32,940 nucleotides of DNA from JBBIQS01 sp037442205. GTDB lineage: Bacteria; Myxococcota; Myxococcia; Myxococcales; UBA5297. The number at the start of each line of letters is the position of its first letter. The first letter of the stretch is position 1. The position numbers and the translations under genes are program-made. The stretch is taken from NCBI GenBank assembly GCA_037442205.1, contig JBBIQS010000087.1:1-32940 (forward strand), read 5' to 3'. This document shows, in pieces, positions 1 to 7,145 of the stretch. The notes under the pieces were generated by a model. That model was not told the origin of the DNA. It saw nothing but the letters and a program-made list of their open reading frames with translations, and searched no databases.

Positions 1-283
1 CGTCGGAGGACCTGCGGGAAAGGTCTTCGGGCACCAGAACTGGTCGTGCAACGCCGAGCGCGCCGGGGCGATCGTTCCCGGCGGATACGCGATCGAGGTC
101 GCCATTCCCTGGAACTCGCTGGCCCCGGGCCGGACCGCGATTCCGCCCAAGAGCGGCGACGTGTGGCGAATGAACCTGTACGCCTTTCGCGATGGGCAGA
201 GCGTCGCCAACGCCTGGTCGCCGATCAAGCGCCAGGGGAACTTCCACAAGAGCTCGCGCTTCGGCCGGGTGAAGTTCGAGTAG
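1..283 (+). CDS. C-terminal end of a CBM9-like (DOMON-type) domain protein, partial
   Basis: The frame is open from the left edge and stops with TAG at 281-283, so about 93 C-terminal residues are visible. They read like the end of a family 9 carbohydrate-binding domain: a strand with the pattern YAIEVAIPW, then a GDVWRMNLYAFRDG segment, and a final RFGRVKFE strand, which is how such domains usually close. CBM9-like domains occur at the C-terminus of secreted hydrolases, and also in outer-membrane or cytochrome-type proteins. The enzyme part lies outside the window, so the substrate cannot be named. The gene converges on the minus-strand gene at 331, with a strong hairpin between them. Confidence 0.7.
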   Translation, partial: VGGPAGKVFGHQNWSCNAERAGAIVPGGYAIEVAIPWNSLAPGRTAIPPKSGDVWRMNLYAFRDGQSVANAWSPIKRQGNFHKSSRFGRVKFE

Positions 284-286
284 GAG

Positions 287-328
287 GCTTCTCCGCCCGG
301 AGCCATTGACCTCCGGGCGGAGAGAAGC
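287..328. terminator. Shared hairpin between convergent genes
   Basis: Positions 287-302 pair with 311-328: twelve continuous pairs, a two-base bulge (323-324), then four more, around an 8-base loop. It begins 4 bases after the TAG of the plus-strand gene and ends 2 bases before the stop of the minus-strand gene. The position suggests a bidirectional terminator. There is no clear T tract on either side, so factor-independent termination is an inference. Confidence 0.6.
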
Positions 329-330
329 TG

Positions 331-1083
331 CTACAGGAAGTAGTACCGCAGCCGCACGCTGGCGCCGGTGAAGCCAGTGCTCATCGACGAAGTCGTAGTG
401 ACCGAGGGACCCGGCGTGGGATTTGGAGGCGGCGCCGGGGTGACCGTGGTCGTGTACTTCGGCGTGCCGAAGATCTGGTAGCCCCCTTCGACGTCCGCGC
501 CCAGGCTGAACCAAGGAACGAAGAAGTACTCGGCTCCGGCGGCCAGCCCCATCGTCCAGTTGATTTGAGAGCTCTCGGAGACCGTCCTGGTGTCCGCTCC
601 GGTGTCCCAGGCCGGCACCGTCGAGTCCCTGGTCATCGAGAGGACGCTCAGCCCAAGTCGCGGACCGGCATAGAAGCCGAGGTTCCCCATTCCAGGAAGG
701 CGGTAGAACGCCGAGAGCCCGGCGTTGGTCATGCTCGACGAGCGAGAGTCTGAGGAGGACTTGGGCTGGCCGGTGATCGAGCTGGTGGTCGAGCTCGCGG
801 CGGAGTACCCGAAGTAGCCAAGTGAAGCCTCGATCCGCAGGAAGGGAAGGACGTTCACCGGGACGTAGAGGGTCGCGCCGCGGTAGCGGTCCATGATTGA
901 AGAGGACGAGGAAGAACTGCTCGAAAGCGCGGCGAACGTCGCGAGAAACTGGTCTCCGATGAGTTGAAGTGGATCGACCCCGATACCGACCCGGGGCTCG
1001 TGAACCGGTGCAGTCGCGGATTCTTGAGCAGCCACCGGCATGGCAATCGACAGCATGAGCAACAGCGCGCACAACGGCTTCAT
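331..1083 (-). CDS. Exported outer-membrane beta-barrel candidate
   Basis: A 250-residue protein with a clear Sec signal peptide (MKPLCALLL, then a hydrophobic core ending around VAAQ at residues 18-21). The rest shows alternating polar and hydrophobic strands, paired aromatic residues and a final strand ending in an aromatic-leucine pair (LRYYFL), as in small outer-membrane barrels of the OmpA/OmpW kind. Two in-frame ATGs lie at 1086 and 1083. The AGGAGG at 1090-1095 is better spaced for 1083. A run of nine serines follows the predicted mature N-terminus. No enzymatic motif is seen. The role is unknown; porin-like or structural are the obvious options. Confidence 0.65.
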   Translation of the reverse strand: MKPLCALLLMLSIAMPVAAQESATAPVHEPRVGIGVDPLQLIGDQFLATFAALSSSSSSSSSIMDRYRGATLYVPVNVLPFLRIEASLGYFGYSAASSTTSSITGQPKSSSDSRSSSMTNAGLSAFYRLPGMGNLGFYAGPRLGLSVLSMTRDSTVPAWDTGADTRTVSESSQINWTMGLAAGAEYFFVPWFSLGADVEGGYQIFGTPKYTTTVTPAPPPNPTPGPSVTTTSSMSTGFTGASVRLRYYFL

Positions 1084-1297
1084 CATCACCCTCCTGGTGA
1101 TTTGCGGATTTCCCCCTCACGTTCCCGAGCGCCTGCGCGGGACCGTCGACGGCTCGGACGCGGCCTCCGAAGCTCGTCGGCGAGCACCCTATCAGCCGCG
1201 CTCGCTCTGGCCAGAGAACTTTGTCGAAAATCGGTCGGAAATTTCCGCCCGGCCGAACCTTTCCTTGCCCGCTACAATCCCCGCCGAGGAACGGACC

Positions 1298-1945
1298 ATG
1301 GGACTCATCGTCGAGACGGTCGTCAACGCTCCCTTTATGGAGAACAGCTACGTGGTCGGGGACGAGGAGAGCCGCGAGGCGCTCCTGATCGATCCCGGAG
1401 GCGACGCCGAGGCCATCGCGGCGGTGCTGGCGCGCCACCAGCTCAAGCCGATCGCCATCGTCAACACCCACGCCCACATCGATCACGTGGCCGGAGTCGC
1501 CGAGGCCAAGCAGCGCTTTGGCGTCCCCTTCTACCTTCACTCCGCCGACCGCGACTGGCTCCAGGCGCTGCCAACACAGGCCCGCATGTTCGGGTTTCCT
1601 GCGGCGGCGATTCCCGACGTCGAGCGCTGGCTCGGCGATGGCGACGAAATCAGGCTGGGGTCGGTCCTGTGCCGCGTCATCCACACCCCGGGACACACTC
1701 CCGGGGGCTGCTGCCTCTACTTCCCCGCCCAGCGCTTGCTGATCACCGGCGACACCCTCTTCCAAGGCTCCATCGGCCGCACCGATCTCCCCGGCGGATC
1801 GCTGGAGGAACTGCTGTCATCGATTCGCACCAAGCTCTTCCCGCTGGGCGACGAAGTGGTCTTCCACTCCGGCCACGGCGAGCCCTCGACGCTGGGCGAG
1901 GAACGCCTCCACAACCCGTTCGTCGGCGCTGCGGCCTCCGATTGA
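1298..1945 (+). CDS. Metallo-beta-lactamase fold hydrolase, glyoxalase II-like
   Basis: A 215-residue cytoplasmic hydrolase. The binuclear metal site is complete: THAHIDH at residues 57-63 (H58, H60, D62, H63), H133 in TPGHTPGG, D152 in ITGDTLF and H193 in HSGHG. The family includes hydroxyacylglutathione hydrolases and related thioesterases. This short form lacks the long C-terminal glutathione-binding domain of classical GloB, so the thioester substrate is open. The ATG at 1298 is chosen over an upstream in-frame start near 1040 because GAGGA lies 7-12 bases before it, and homology begins there. A TACAAT about 20 bases upstream could be a -10 box, but no matching -35 was found. Confidence 0.88.
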   Translation: MGLIVETVVNAPFMENSYVVGDEESREALLIDPGGDAEAIAAVLARHQLKPIAIVNTHAHIDHVAGVAEAKQRFGVPFYLHSADRDWLQALPTQARMFGFPAAAIPDVERWLGDGDEIRLGSVLCRVIHTPGHTPGGCCLYFPAQRLLITGDTLFQGSIGRTDLPGGSLEELLSSIRTKLFPLGDEVVFHSGHGEPSTLGEERLHNPFVGAAASD

Positions 1946-2006
1946 CTGGTGCGCTCTGTCCGCGGTGTGACAGTGGCCCCCGTGGGCTGATAGAACTGCC
2001 GACGCC

Positions 2007-2393
2007 ATGGGCAAGCCCGAGGTCCTCCCGCTCACCGGCGGGGTCGAGTGGATCGTCGACGCGCGCGGCTGCGATCCGCGCCGGCTGCGCGATCCCGCGG
2101 CGCTGCGGGCTCTGTTCGATGCGCTCGTCGCCGAGCTGTCGCTCAAGCCCTTGGGCGCGCCGCAGTTCCATGTCTTCCCGGAGCCAGGGGGAGTGACCGG
2201 GCTGCTGATGCTCACCGAGTCGCACCTGGCCTGCCACAGCTTCCCCGAGTCCGGGTACTGCGCGCTCAATCTCTATTGCTGTCGCCCGCGCCCGGAATGG
2301 CCTTGGGCCAAGCGACTTCAAGAGCTGCTGGGAGCCAGCGAGGTGGCGGTGCGCGCGCTTCGCCGTCCGGAGAGAGGGGACTCGCGCACATGA
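2007..2393 (+). CDS. speD: S-adenosylmethionine decarboxylase proenzyme, prokaryotic SpeD type
   Basis: A 128-residue protein of the small bacterial/archaeal AdoMet decarboxylase family. These proteins cut themselves at a serine to make the pyruvoyl cofactor and supply decarboxylated AdoMet for spermidine synthesis. The core signature is present: E71-S72-H73, with S72 as the expected self-cleavage serine, then H77, PES and C91/C92 at the usual catalytic cysteine position. Some SpeD homologues have changed specificity to arginine or ornithine, so the substrate is inferred mainly from the spermidine synthase gene in the same operon. The stop overlaps the next start (ATGA at 2390-2393), indicating translational coupling. 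The start has no strong ribosome binding site. Confidence 0.85.
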   Translation: MGKPEVLPLTGGVEWIVDARGCDPRRLRDPAALRALFDALVAELSLKPLGAPQFHVFPEPGGVTGLLMLTESHLACHSFPESGYCALNLYCCRPRPEWPWAKRLQELLGASEVAVRALRRPERGDSRT

Positions 2394-4405
2394 GCGTGGA
2401 CTACAACGCCATCGCCGCGCAGTGCCCAGGCTGCGGCGCGCCGCTCGAGTTCCGCGTCGGAAGCTCGCGGGTCATCGTCTGCGACCATTGCCAGTTCAGC
2501 GCCCTGCGCACCGACAAGGGACTGGAGAGCCTGGGCAAGGTCGCCGATCTGGTTCCCACCGGCGCCCGGCTCACCCTGGGCGCGCGCGGCCGGTACCAAG
2601 GCGCGGGCTTCGAAGTGGTCGGGCGGGTGCAGCTGGAGTGGAAGCAGGGCGTCTGGGACGAGTGGTACGCCACTTTCGAGGATGGCCGCTTCGGCTGGCT
2701 GGCCGAGGCCGCCGGCCACTACTACTTCACCTTCGCCATCAGCCCGCGCCCGGTCCCGCGCTTCGAAGCGCTTTGGCCGGGCCAGAAGATCTTCCTGCCC
2801 ACCACGGGCCAGGTGGTGATCTCCGATCTCAAGAAGGCCCGCTACCTCACCGCCCGCGGAGAATTGCCCGAGCCGATCCCCGTGGGCGAGGAAGTGGCCA
2901 GCGCCGACGTCGCCGGCCAGGGCGGCGTCTTCGGGACCATCGACTACGCCGACGACCCTCCGCACATCTACCTCGGGCGCGAGGTCCAGTTCGACGATCT
3001 GAGGATCGACACCGAAGGCTTGCCGCCGCCCAAGCTCCAGAAGGTCTCGGCGGCAAAGCTGATCTGTCCCAAGTGCCGCGGGCCGCTGGAGTTGCGCGCG
3101 CCCGACCAGACGATGCGGGTCACCTGCCCGCACTGCGCCGCGCTGCTCGACACCGCCGAAGGCAACCTGCGCATCCTCGCCGAGCTCAAGCGCCGCCAGC
3201 TGGCCATTCCGCTGGGCAGCAAGGGCACCTTCCATGGAGTGGAGTACCAGGCCATCGGCTGGCTCGAGCGCGAGTGCGTCGTCGAAGACGTCTCGTACGA
3301 CTGGGAGGAGTTCCTCCTCTACGACCAGGAGCGCGCCGCCTTCCGCTGGCTGGTCTGCTCCGAGGGACATTGGTCGCTGGTGGAGAGCATCTCCGCCGGC
3401 GAGGTCGAGGAAGGGCCCAAGGCCGCCCGCTACCAGGGAAAGCTCTACAAGGCCTTTTCGTCAGTCACCGCCCGGGTCACCGGCATCGTCGGCGAGCTGT
3501 ATTGGGCGGTGAAGCTGGACGAGAGCGCGGTCGCCACCGACTACGTTCGGCCGCCCGAAGGGCTCTCCTGCGAAGCGACCGCCCAGGAGACCAACTGGTC
3601 TCACGCCGTCTACCTCTCGGCCGAGGAGGTCTTCCAGGCCTTCGGCCTCGAGAAGCCTGAGAGCGCGGCCCGCGGCATCGGCTCGATGCAGCCCAACCCG
3701 CACGCCAAGGCGATGGAGAAGGCCGGGCCCACCGCCCTCTACGGCCTGCTCGCCGCGGTGTTGCTGCTGATGATCTTCCTGGTGCGGGCCGGCGAGAAGG
3801 TCGTCTACCAGGCGCAGCTGCCCAGCCGCGACGTGGCGGAGGCCTCATCGGGCTCGGGCGACACCAAGGAAACGTCGTTCGACACCGCGGGGAGGTCGGA
3901 CTTCCACGCGGCGGCGCCCAGCGAGCCCTGGACCTCGGTCACCGGATTCAGCGAGCCCTTCGTCATCGAGAATGGCAGGCGCAACCTGGAGATTCAGCTG
4001 GCCTCGGACGTCAACAACAGCTGGGCCTTCGTCTCGGGCACGCTGATCAACGAGGACACCGGCGAGGCCGACGAGTTCAATCTCGAGAGCGCCCACTACT
4101 CGGGGACCGACTCCGACGGCGCCTGGACCGAGAACAACCGCGACAGCAGCACCTTCCTCTCCAGCCTGCCGGCCGGGCGCTACACGTTGCGTACCGAAGC
4201 CGGCTGGGAGCCCGGCAAGCGAGCGCCGCGAATCACCCTCACCCTAGTCAGCGGGGTCGCGCGGATTGCCCACTTCCTGTGGGTCGCGCTCGTGGTCGGC
4301 CTCTTCCCGTTCGTGATCCTCTGGCGCTACGGAGCCTTCGAGGGCCGGCGCTGGGAGGAGAGCAACCTGCAGCCGTCGAGCTCTTCCAGCGAGGACGACG
4401 AATGA
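2390..4405 (+). CDS. Zinc-ribbon, DUF4178 membrane protein
   Basis: A 671-residue protein in two parallel modules. Module one has a zinc ribbon (C12/C15 and C31/C34) followed by a DUF4178-type beta domain (about 55-215). Module two repeats this with C226/C229 and C246/C249, then a second DUF4178-like domain (about 265-415). A transmembrane helix (about 447-465) is followed by a polar, probably periplasmic domain (about 470-622) with many aromatic and acidic residues. A second helix lies at 626-645, followed by an acidic, serine-rich tail. The zinc ribbons would therefore be cytoplasmic. DUF4178 has no established biochemical function; its genomic company with SpeD and DUF350 proteins is known. 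It overlaps both neighbours by four bases, so it is part of the same transcript. Confidence 0.85.
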   Translation: MSVDYNAIAAQCPGCGAPLEFRVGSSRVIVCDHCQFSALRTDKGLESLGKVADLVPTGARLTLGARGRYQGAGFEVVGRVQLEWKQGVWDEWYATFEDGRFGWLAEAAGHYYFTFAISPRPVPRFEALWPGQKIFLPTTGQVVISDLKKARYLTARGELPEPIPVGEEVASADVAGQGGVFGTIDYADDPPHIYLGREVQFDDLRIDTEGLPPPKLQKVSAAKLICPKCRGPLELRAPDQTMRVTCPHCAALLDTAEGNLRILAELKRRQLAIPLGSKGTFHGVEYQAIGWLERECVVEDVSYDWEEFLLYDQERAAFRWLVCSEGHWSLVESISAGEVEEGPKAARYQGKLYKAFSSVTARVTGIVGELYWAVKLDESAVATDYVRPPEGLSCEATAQETNWSHAVYLSAEEVFQAFGLEKPESAARGIGSMQPNPHAKAMEKAGPTALYGLLAAVLLLMIFLVRAGEKVVYQAQLPSRDVAEASSGSGDTKETSFDTAGRSDFHAAAPSEPWTSVTGFSEPFVIENGRRNLEIQLASDVNNSWAFVSGTLINEDTGEADEFNLESAHYSGTDSDGAWTENNRDSSTFLSSLPAGRYTLRTEAGWEPGKRAPRITLTLVSGVARIAHFLWVALVVGLFPFVILWRYGAFEGRRWEESNLQPSSSSSEDDE

Positions 4406-4581
4406 TCTTCCTCTATCGACTCATCGCCATCGCGGCGGTGGCCACCTACGCCGGCGCCGGCCTGTTCGGCTGGGAGCTGCAGTCGGAGGGCCGCCGGCAA
4501 ATCCCCACCAGCGTCCGGCAATCCCCGGGCGGCTATCGCTCCTTCCACTTCTGGCACACCGGCTTTCACGGAGGGAAGTAA
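4402..4581 (+). CDS. 59-residue membrane peptide with a His/aromatic-rich tail
   Basis: The ATG overlaps the preceding stop (ATGA, 4402-4405), and its TAA directly abuts the next ATG at 4582. The product has one hydrophobic segment (about residues 2-24, MIFLYRLIAIAAVATYAGAG). A soluble tail follows, ending GYRSFHFWHTGFHGGK, unusually rich in His, Phe, Trp and Gly. I do not recognise a family. The exact packing between two genes makes it a genuine gene rather than a chance frame. The histidine-rich end could bind metal or a lipid headgroup, but that is speculation. Likely a partner of the DUF4178 or DUF350 membrane proteins. Confidence 0.75.
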   Translation: MIFLYRLIAIAAVATYAGAGLFGWELQSEGRRQIPTSVRQSPGGYRSFHFWHTGFHGGK

Positions 4582-4794
4582 ATGACCGAGCACCTCACGC
4601 AGGGCATCGTCCAGTCGCTGATCTTCTCCTTCATCGGAGTCGCCGTCTTCGGCGTCTCCTTCTGGATCATCACCAAGCTGGTGCCGTTCTCGGTGCGCAA
4701 GGAGATCGAGGAGGACCAGAACACCTCGCTGGGCATCGTGCTCGGCTCGGTGATCATCGGGCTGTCGATCATCATCTCCTCGGCGATCCGCTGA
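4582..4794 (+). CDS. DUF350 family membrane protein
   Basis: A 70-residue protein with two hydrophobic helices (about 10-31 and 47-67) joined by a charged loop with the pattern VRKEIEEDQNTSLGIVLGS. This matches the single-repeat form of DUF350, whose loop carries the E/D-x-N-x-(S/A)-x-(G/A) signature. In Escherichia coli the DUF350 protein YjfL sits beside a glutathionylspermidine synthetase-like protein (YjfC) and a PspA-like protein (YjfJ), so a link between DUF350, polyamines and membrane stress recurs. The start follows the previous stop without a gap. The function is not experimentally defined. Confidence 0.85.
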   Translation: MTEHLTQGIVQSLIFSFIGVAVFGVSFWIITKLVPFSVRKEIEEDQNTSLGIVLGSVIIGLSIIISSAIR

Positions 4795-4801
4795 GCGCCA
4801 C

Positions 4802-6301
4802 GTGACCGGGCCGCTGCTGCTCGCCACCGTCCTCGTCATCGCCACCTGCGGGCTCGTCTACGAGCTGCTGGCCGGGGCGCTGGCCAGCTACGTGCTGGGC
4901 GATTCGGTGACCCAGTTCTCGACGGTGATCGGGGTCTACCTGTCGGCGCTCGGTCTCGGCAGCTACCTCTCCAAGTTCGTGGGGAAGGGCCTGCCGCGGC
5001 GCTTCATCGAAGTCGAGCTGATGGTGGCGCTGATCGGCGGGGTCTCCGCGCCGCTGCTGTTCTTCGCCTTCGCCCACCTCTCGTTCTTCCGCCTGGTGCT
5101 CTACCTGGTGGTGGCGGCGATCGGAGCGCTGGTGGGGCTGGAGATCCCGCTGCTGCTGCGCATCCTCAAGGACCGCTACGAGTTCAAGGACCTCATCGCC
5201 CGGGTCCTGACCTTCGATTACGCCGGCGGGCTGCTCGCCTCGCTGCTGTTCCCGATGTTCCTGGTCCCGCGCATGGGGCTGGTGCGCACCAGCATGGTCT
5301 TCGGGCTGCTCAACGCCCTGGTCGGCCTGGCCAGCACCTGGCTGCTGAAGCCGGCGTTGGGACGCACCGGATTCCTGCGCGCGCAGGCCTTCCTGGTCAT
5401 CGGCCTGCTGTGCGCCGGGGTGGTCGCCTCCGAGAGACTGACCAGCCTCGCCGAGGAGGGGCTCTACTCCGACGAGATCGTCTACGCCCGCTCCAGCCCC
5501 TACCAGCGGATCGTCCTCACCCGCGGGCGCGGCAGCTTCCAGCTCTTCCTCAACGGAAATCTCCAGTTCTCCAGCGCCGACGAGTACCGCTACCACGAGT
5601 CGCTGGTGCACCCTGCCCTCTCGCTGCGACCTGAAGCGCGGCGCGTGCTGGTGCTGGGCGGCGGCGACGGGCTGGCGGTGCGCGAGCTGCTGCGCTATCC
5701 GCAGCTGGAGCAGATCGTCCTGGTGGACCTCGATCCCGAGATGATCCGCGTCGCCAGGACCCATCCGCTGCTGCGGACCATCAACCAGGGCTCGTTCGAG
5801 TCGCCCAAGGTGCAGGTGGTCAACGAGGACGCCTACGTCTGGATCCAGGAGGATCACGGCCAGTTCGACGCGGCGATCGTCGATTTCCCCGACCCGAACA
5901 ACTACTCGCTGGGGAAGCTCTACACCACGCGCTTCTACCGGATGCTCAAGAAGGCCCTGGCCAAGGGCGCGCCGATCACCGTTCAGAGCACCTCGCCGCT
6001 GATGGCCCGCGCCTCCTTCTGGTGCGTGGTGCGCACCCTCGAGGAAGCCGGCTTCGTCACCCGCCCCTACCACACCCCGGTGCCCTCCTTCGGCGAGTGG
6101 GGCTACGTGCTGGCGATGGACGAGCCGTTCGAGGTGCCCGCGCATCTATCAGTGACCGGTCTGCGCTTCCTGACCGATTCGCTGATGCCCACCCTCTTTT
6201 CGCTGCCGCAGGACATGGCCCCGGTCCCGGTCGAAGTGAACCGGCTCAACAACCAGATCCTGGTCCAGTACTACGAGTCCGAATGGCGGCGCTGGAACTA
6301 G
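4802..6301 (+). CDS. speE: Membrane-embedded spermidine synthase (polyamine aminopropyltransferase)
   Basis: 499 residues starting at GTG 4802, seven bases after the DUF350 stop. Residues 1-215 form about seven transmembrane helices. Residues 220-440 are a spermidine synthase domain: YHESLVHPAL (264-273), the AdoMet-type Rossmann motif VLGGGDG (284-290), an acidic strand end VDLDPE (308-313), and the catalytic DFPDPNN (361-367), equivalent to the DxxDP of SpeE. The enzyme should transfer aminopropyl groups from decarboxylated AdoMet, made by the upstream SpeD, to a diamine. The membrane fusion places the reaction at the inner leaflet and suggests either export of product or modification of a membrane-associated acceptor. 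It is the last tightly packed gene of the operon. Confidence 0.9.
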   Translation: MTGPLLLATVLVIATCGLVYELLAGALASYVLGDSVTQFSTVIGVYLSALGLGSYLSKFVGKGLPRRFIEVELMVALIGGVSAPLLFFAFAHLSFFRLVLYLVVAAIGALVGLEIPLLLRILKDRYEFKDLIARVLTFDYAGGLLASLLFPMFLVPRMGLVRTSMVFGLLNALVGLASTWLLKPALGRTGFLRAQAFLVIGLLCAGVVASERLTSLAEEGLYSDEIVYARSSPYQRIVLTRGRGSFQLFLNGNLQFSSADEYRYHESLVHPALSLRPEARRVLVLGGGDGLAVRELLRYPQLEQIVLVDLDPEMIRVARTHPLLRTINQGSFESPKVQVVNEDAYVWIQEDHGQFDAAIVDFPDPNNYSLGKLYTTRFYRMLKKALAKGAPITVQSTSPLMARASFWCVVRTLEEAGFVTRPYHTPVPSFGEWGYVLAMDEPFEVPAHLSVTGLRFLTDSLMPTLFSLPQDMAPVPVEVNRLNNQILVQYYESEWRRWN

Positions 6302-6341
6302 TACAATGTTTCCCGATTTGCATTTCAATGGAACCGGTCAC

Positions 6342-6412
6342 CCCGAGCGTAGGCGCGCAGCGCCGAAGTCGAGGGGCGCCCTCGACTTCGCTTCGCTACG
6401 CTCGGGCCGAAC
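6342..6412. repeat. REP-like palindrome, copy 1
   Basis: A nested palindrome after the spermidine synthase stop. CCCGAGCGTAG (6342-6352) pairs with CTACGCTCGGG (6396-6406), and CGAAGTCGAGGG (6364-6375) with CCCTCGACTTCG (6379-6390), leaving a 3-base loop. A short tail, CGAACGGA, follows. Related copies lie at 9101, 26299 and 28421. It could end transcription of the polyamine operon or form an mRNA-stabilising hairpin. Confidence 0.75.
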
Positions 6413-6457
6413 GGATTGGCACATCATTTTGGGATCGATCTACTAGAGGGGATGCCG

Positions 6458-7096
6458 ATGAATATCCGCGAGATGATCGTCGATGAGCGGCGCAACGTTG
6501 CCGCGCTGCTGGAGTCGTTGACCGAGCAGCAGCTCAGTCTGCCGAGCTTGATGCCGACCTGGACCGTCAAGGACGTGGCCGCGCATCTGACGCTCGCCTT
6601 CGACGTCTCCGCCCCCAGGATCCTCTGGGCGTTCCTGGCCGCGCGGGGAAACATCGGCAAGGCCATCGATGAGCTGACTTGGAAGCACGCCAGGCGGCCG
6701 GTCGGCGAGCTCGCTGCCTCGCTGCGGAAGAATGCCGACCGGCGCTTCGCCATGCCCGGCGCTCCGCTGGAAGTTGGGCTGGCGGAGATACTGATCCACG
6801 GCCTCGATCTGCGCTGGCCTCTGGACCAGCGCGGCCGGATGTCGCCAGAGCGCGGACAGATCGTCCTGAACTTCCTCTCCACCACCAAACCCGGCGGCTT
6901 CACCCGCAACGCCTGGCGAGCGGGACTGCGCTTCGAGGCCACCGACGTCGCCTTTTCCCACGGCGACGGCCCGCTGCTGCGCGGTCCCGCCGAGGCGCTG
7001 ATCCTGGCCTACTGCGGACGCGTGCCTTGCCTCGAGCACCTCGAGGGAGATGGCGTCGCGGTGCTGCGCGAGCGGTATCAGAAGAAGCACCAATGA
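6458..7096 (+). CDS. Maleylpyruvate isomerase-fold protein, mycothiol-dependent type (DinB superfamily)
   Basis: A 212-residue four-helix protein. The N-terminal pattern TWTVKDVAAHL (35-45) and LAEILIHGLDLR (108-119) supply the expected metal ligands H43, E110 and H114 of the mycothiol-dependent maleylpyruvate isomerase/DinB superfamily. These enzymes use a thiol cofactor for isomerisation or transfer, but many family members have no known substrate. ATG 6458 is preferred over ATG 6452 because AGAGGGG (6444-6450) is then well spaced. The family is typical of actinobacteria, so this copy may have been acquired. It lies between two related palindromes with the next two genes, 157 bases after the polyamine operon. 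Confidence 0.75.
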   Translation: MNIREMIVDERRNVAALLESLTEQQLSLPSLMPTWTVKDVAAHLTLAFDVSAPRILWAFLAARGNIGKAIDELTWKHARRPVGELAASLRKNADRRFAMPGAPLEVGLAEILIHGLDLRWPLDQRGRMSPERGQIVLNFLSTTKPGGFTRNAWRAGLRFEATDVAFSHGDGPLLRGPAEALILAYCGRVPCLEHLEGDGVAVLRERYQKKHQ

Positions 7097-7145
7097 CTTC
7101 TTTCCTTCTCCTCGCCTCCCGGGCCGCGCGGCGCAGAGGTGGGCC

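Noticed and set aside
1040..1297. An upstream in-frame extension of the metallo-beta-lactamase fold gene.
   Set aside because: It overlaps the start of the divergent barrel gene, has no family similarity, and a good ribosome binding site precedes ATG 1298.
4772..6145. A 457-codon minus-strand frame opposite the spermidine synthase gene.
   Set aside because: Its sequence is rich in Gln, His, Arg and Glu and repetitive, the usual shadow of a GC-rich gene. The plus strand has clear catalytic motifs.
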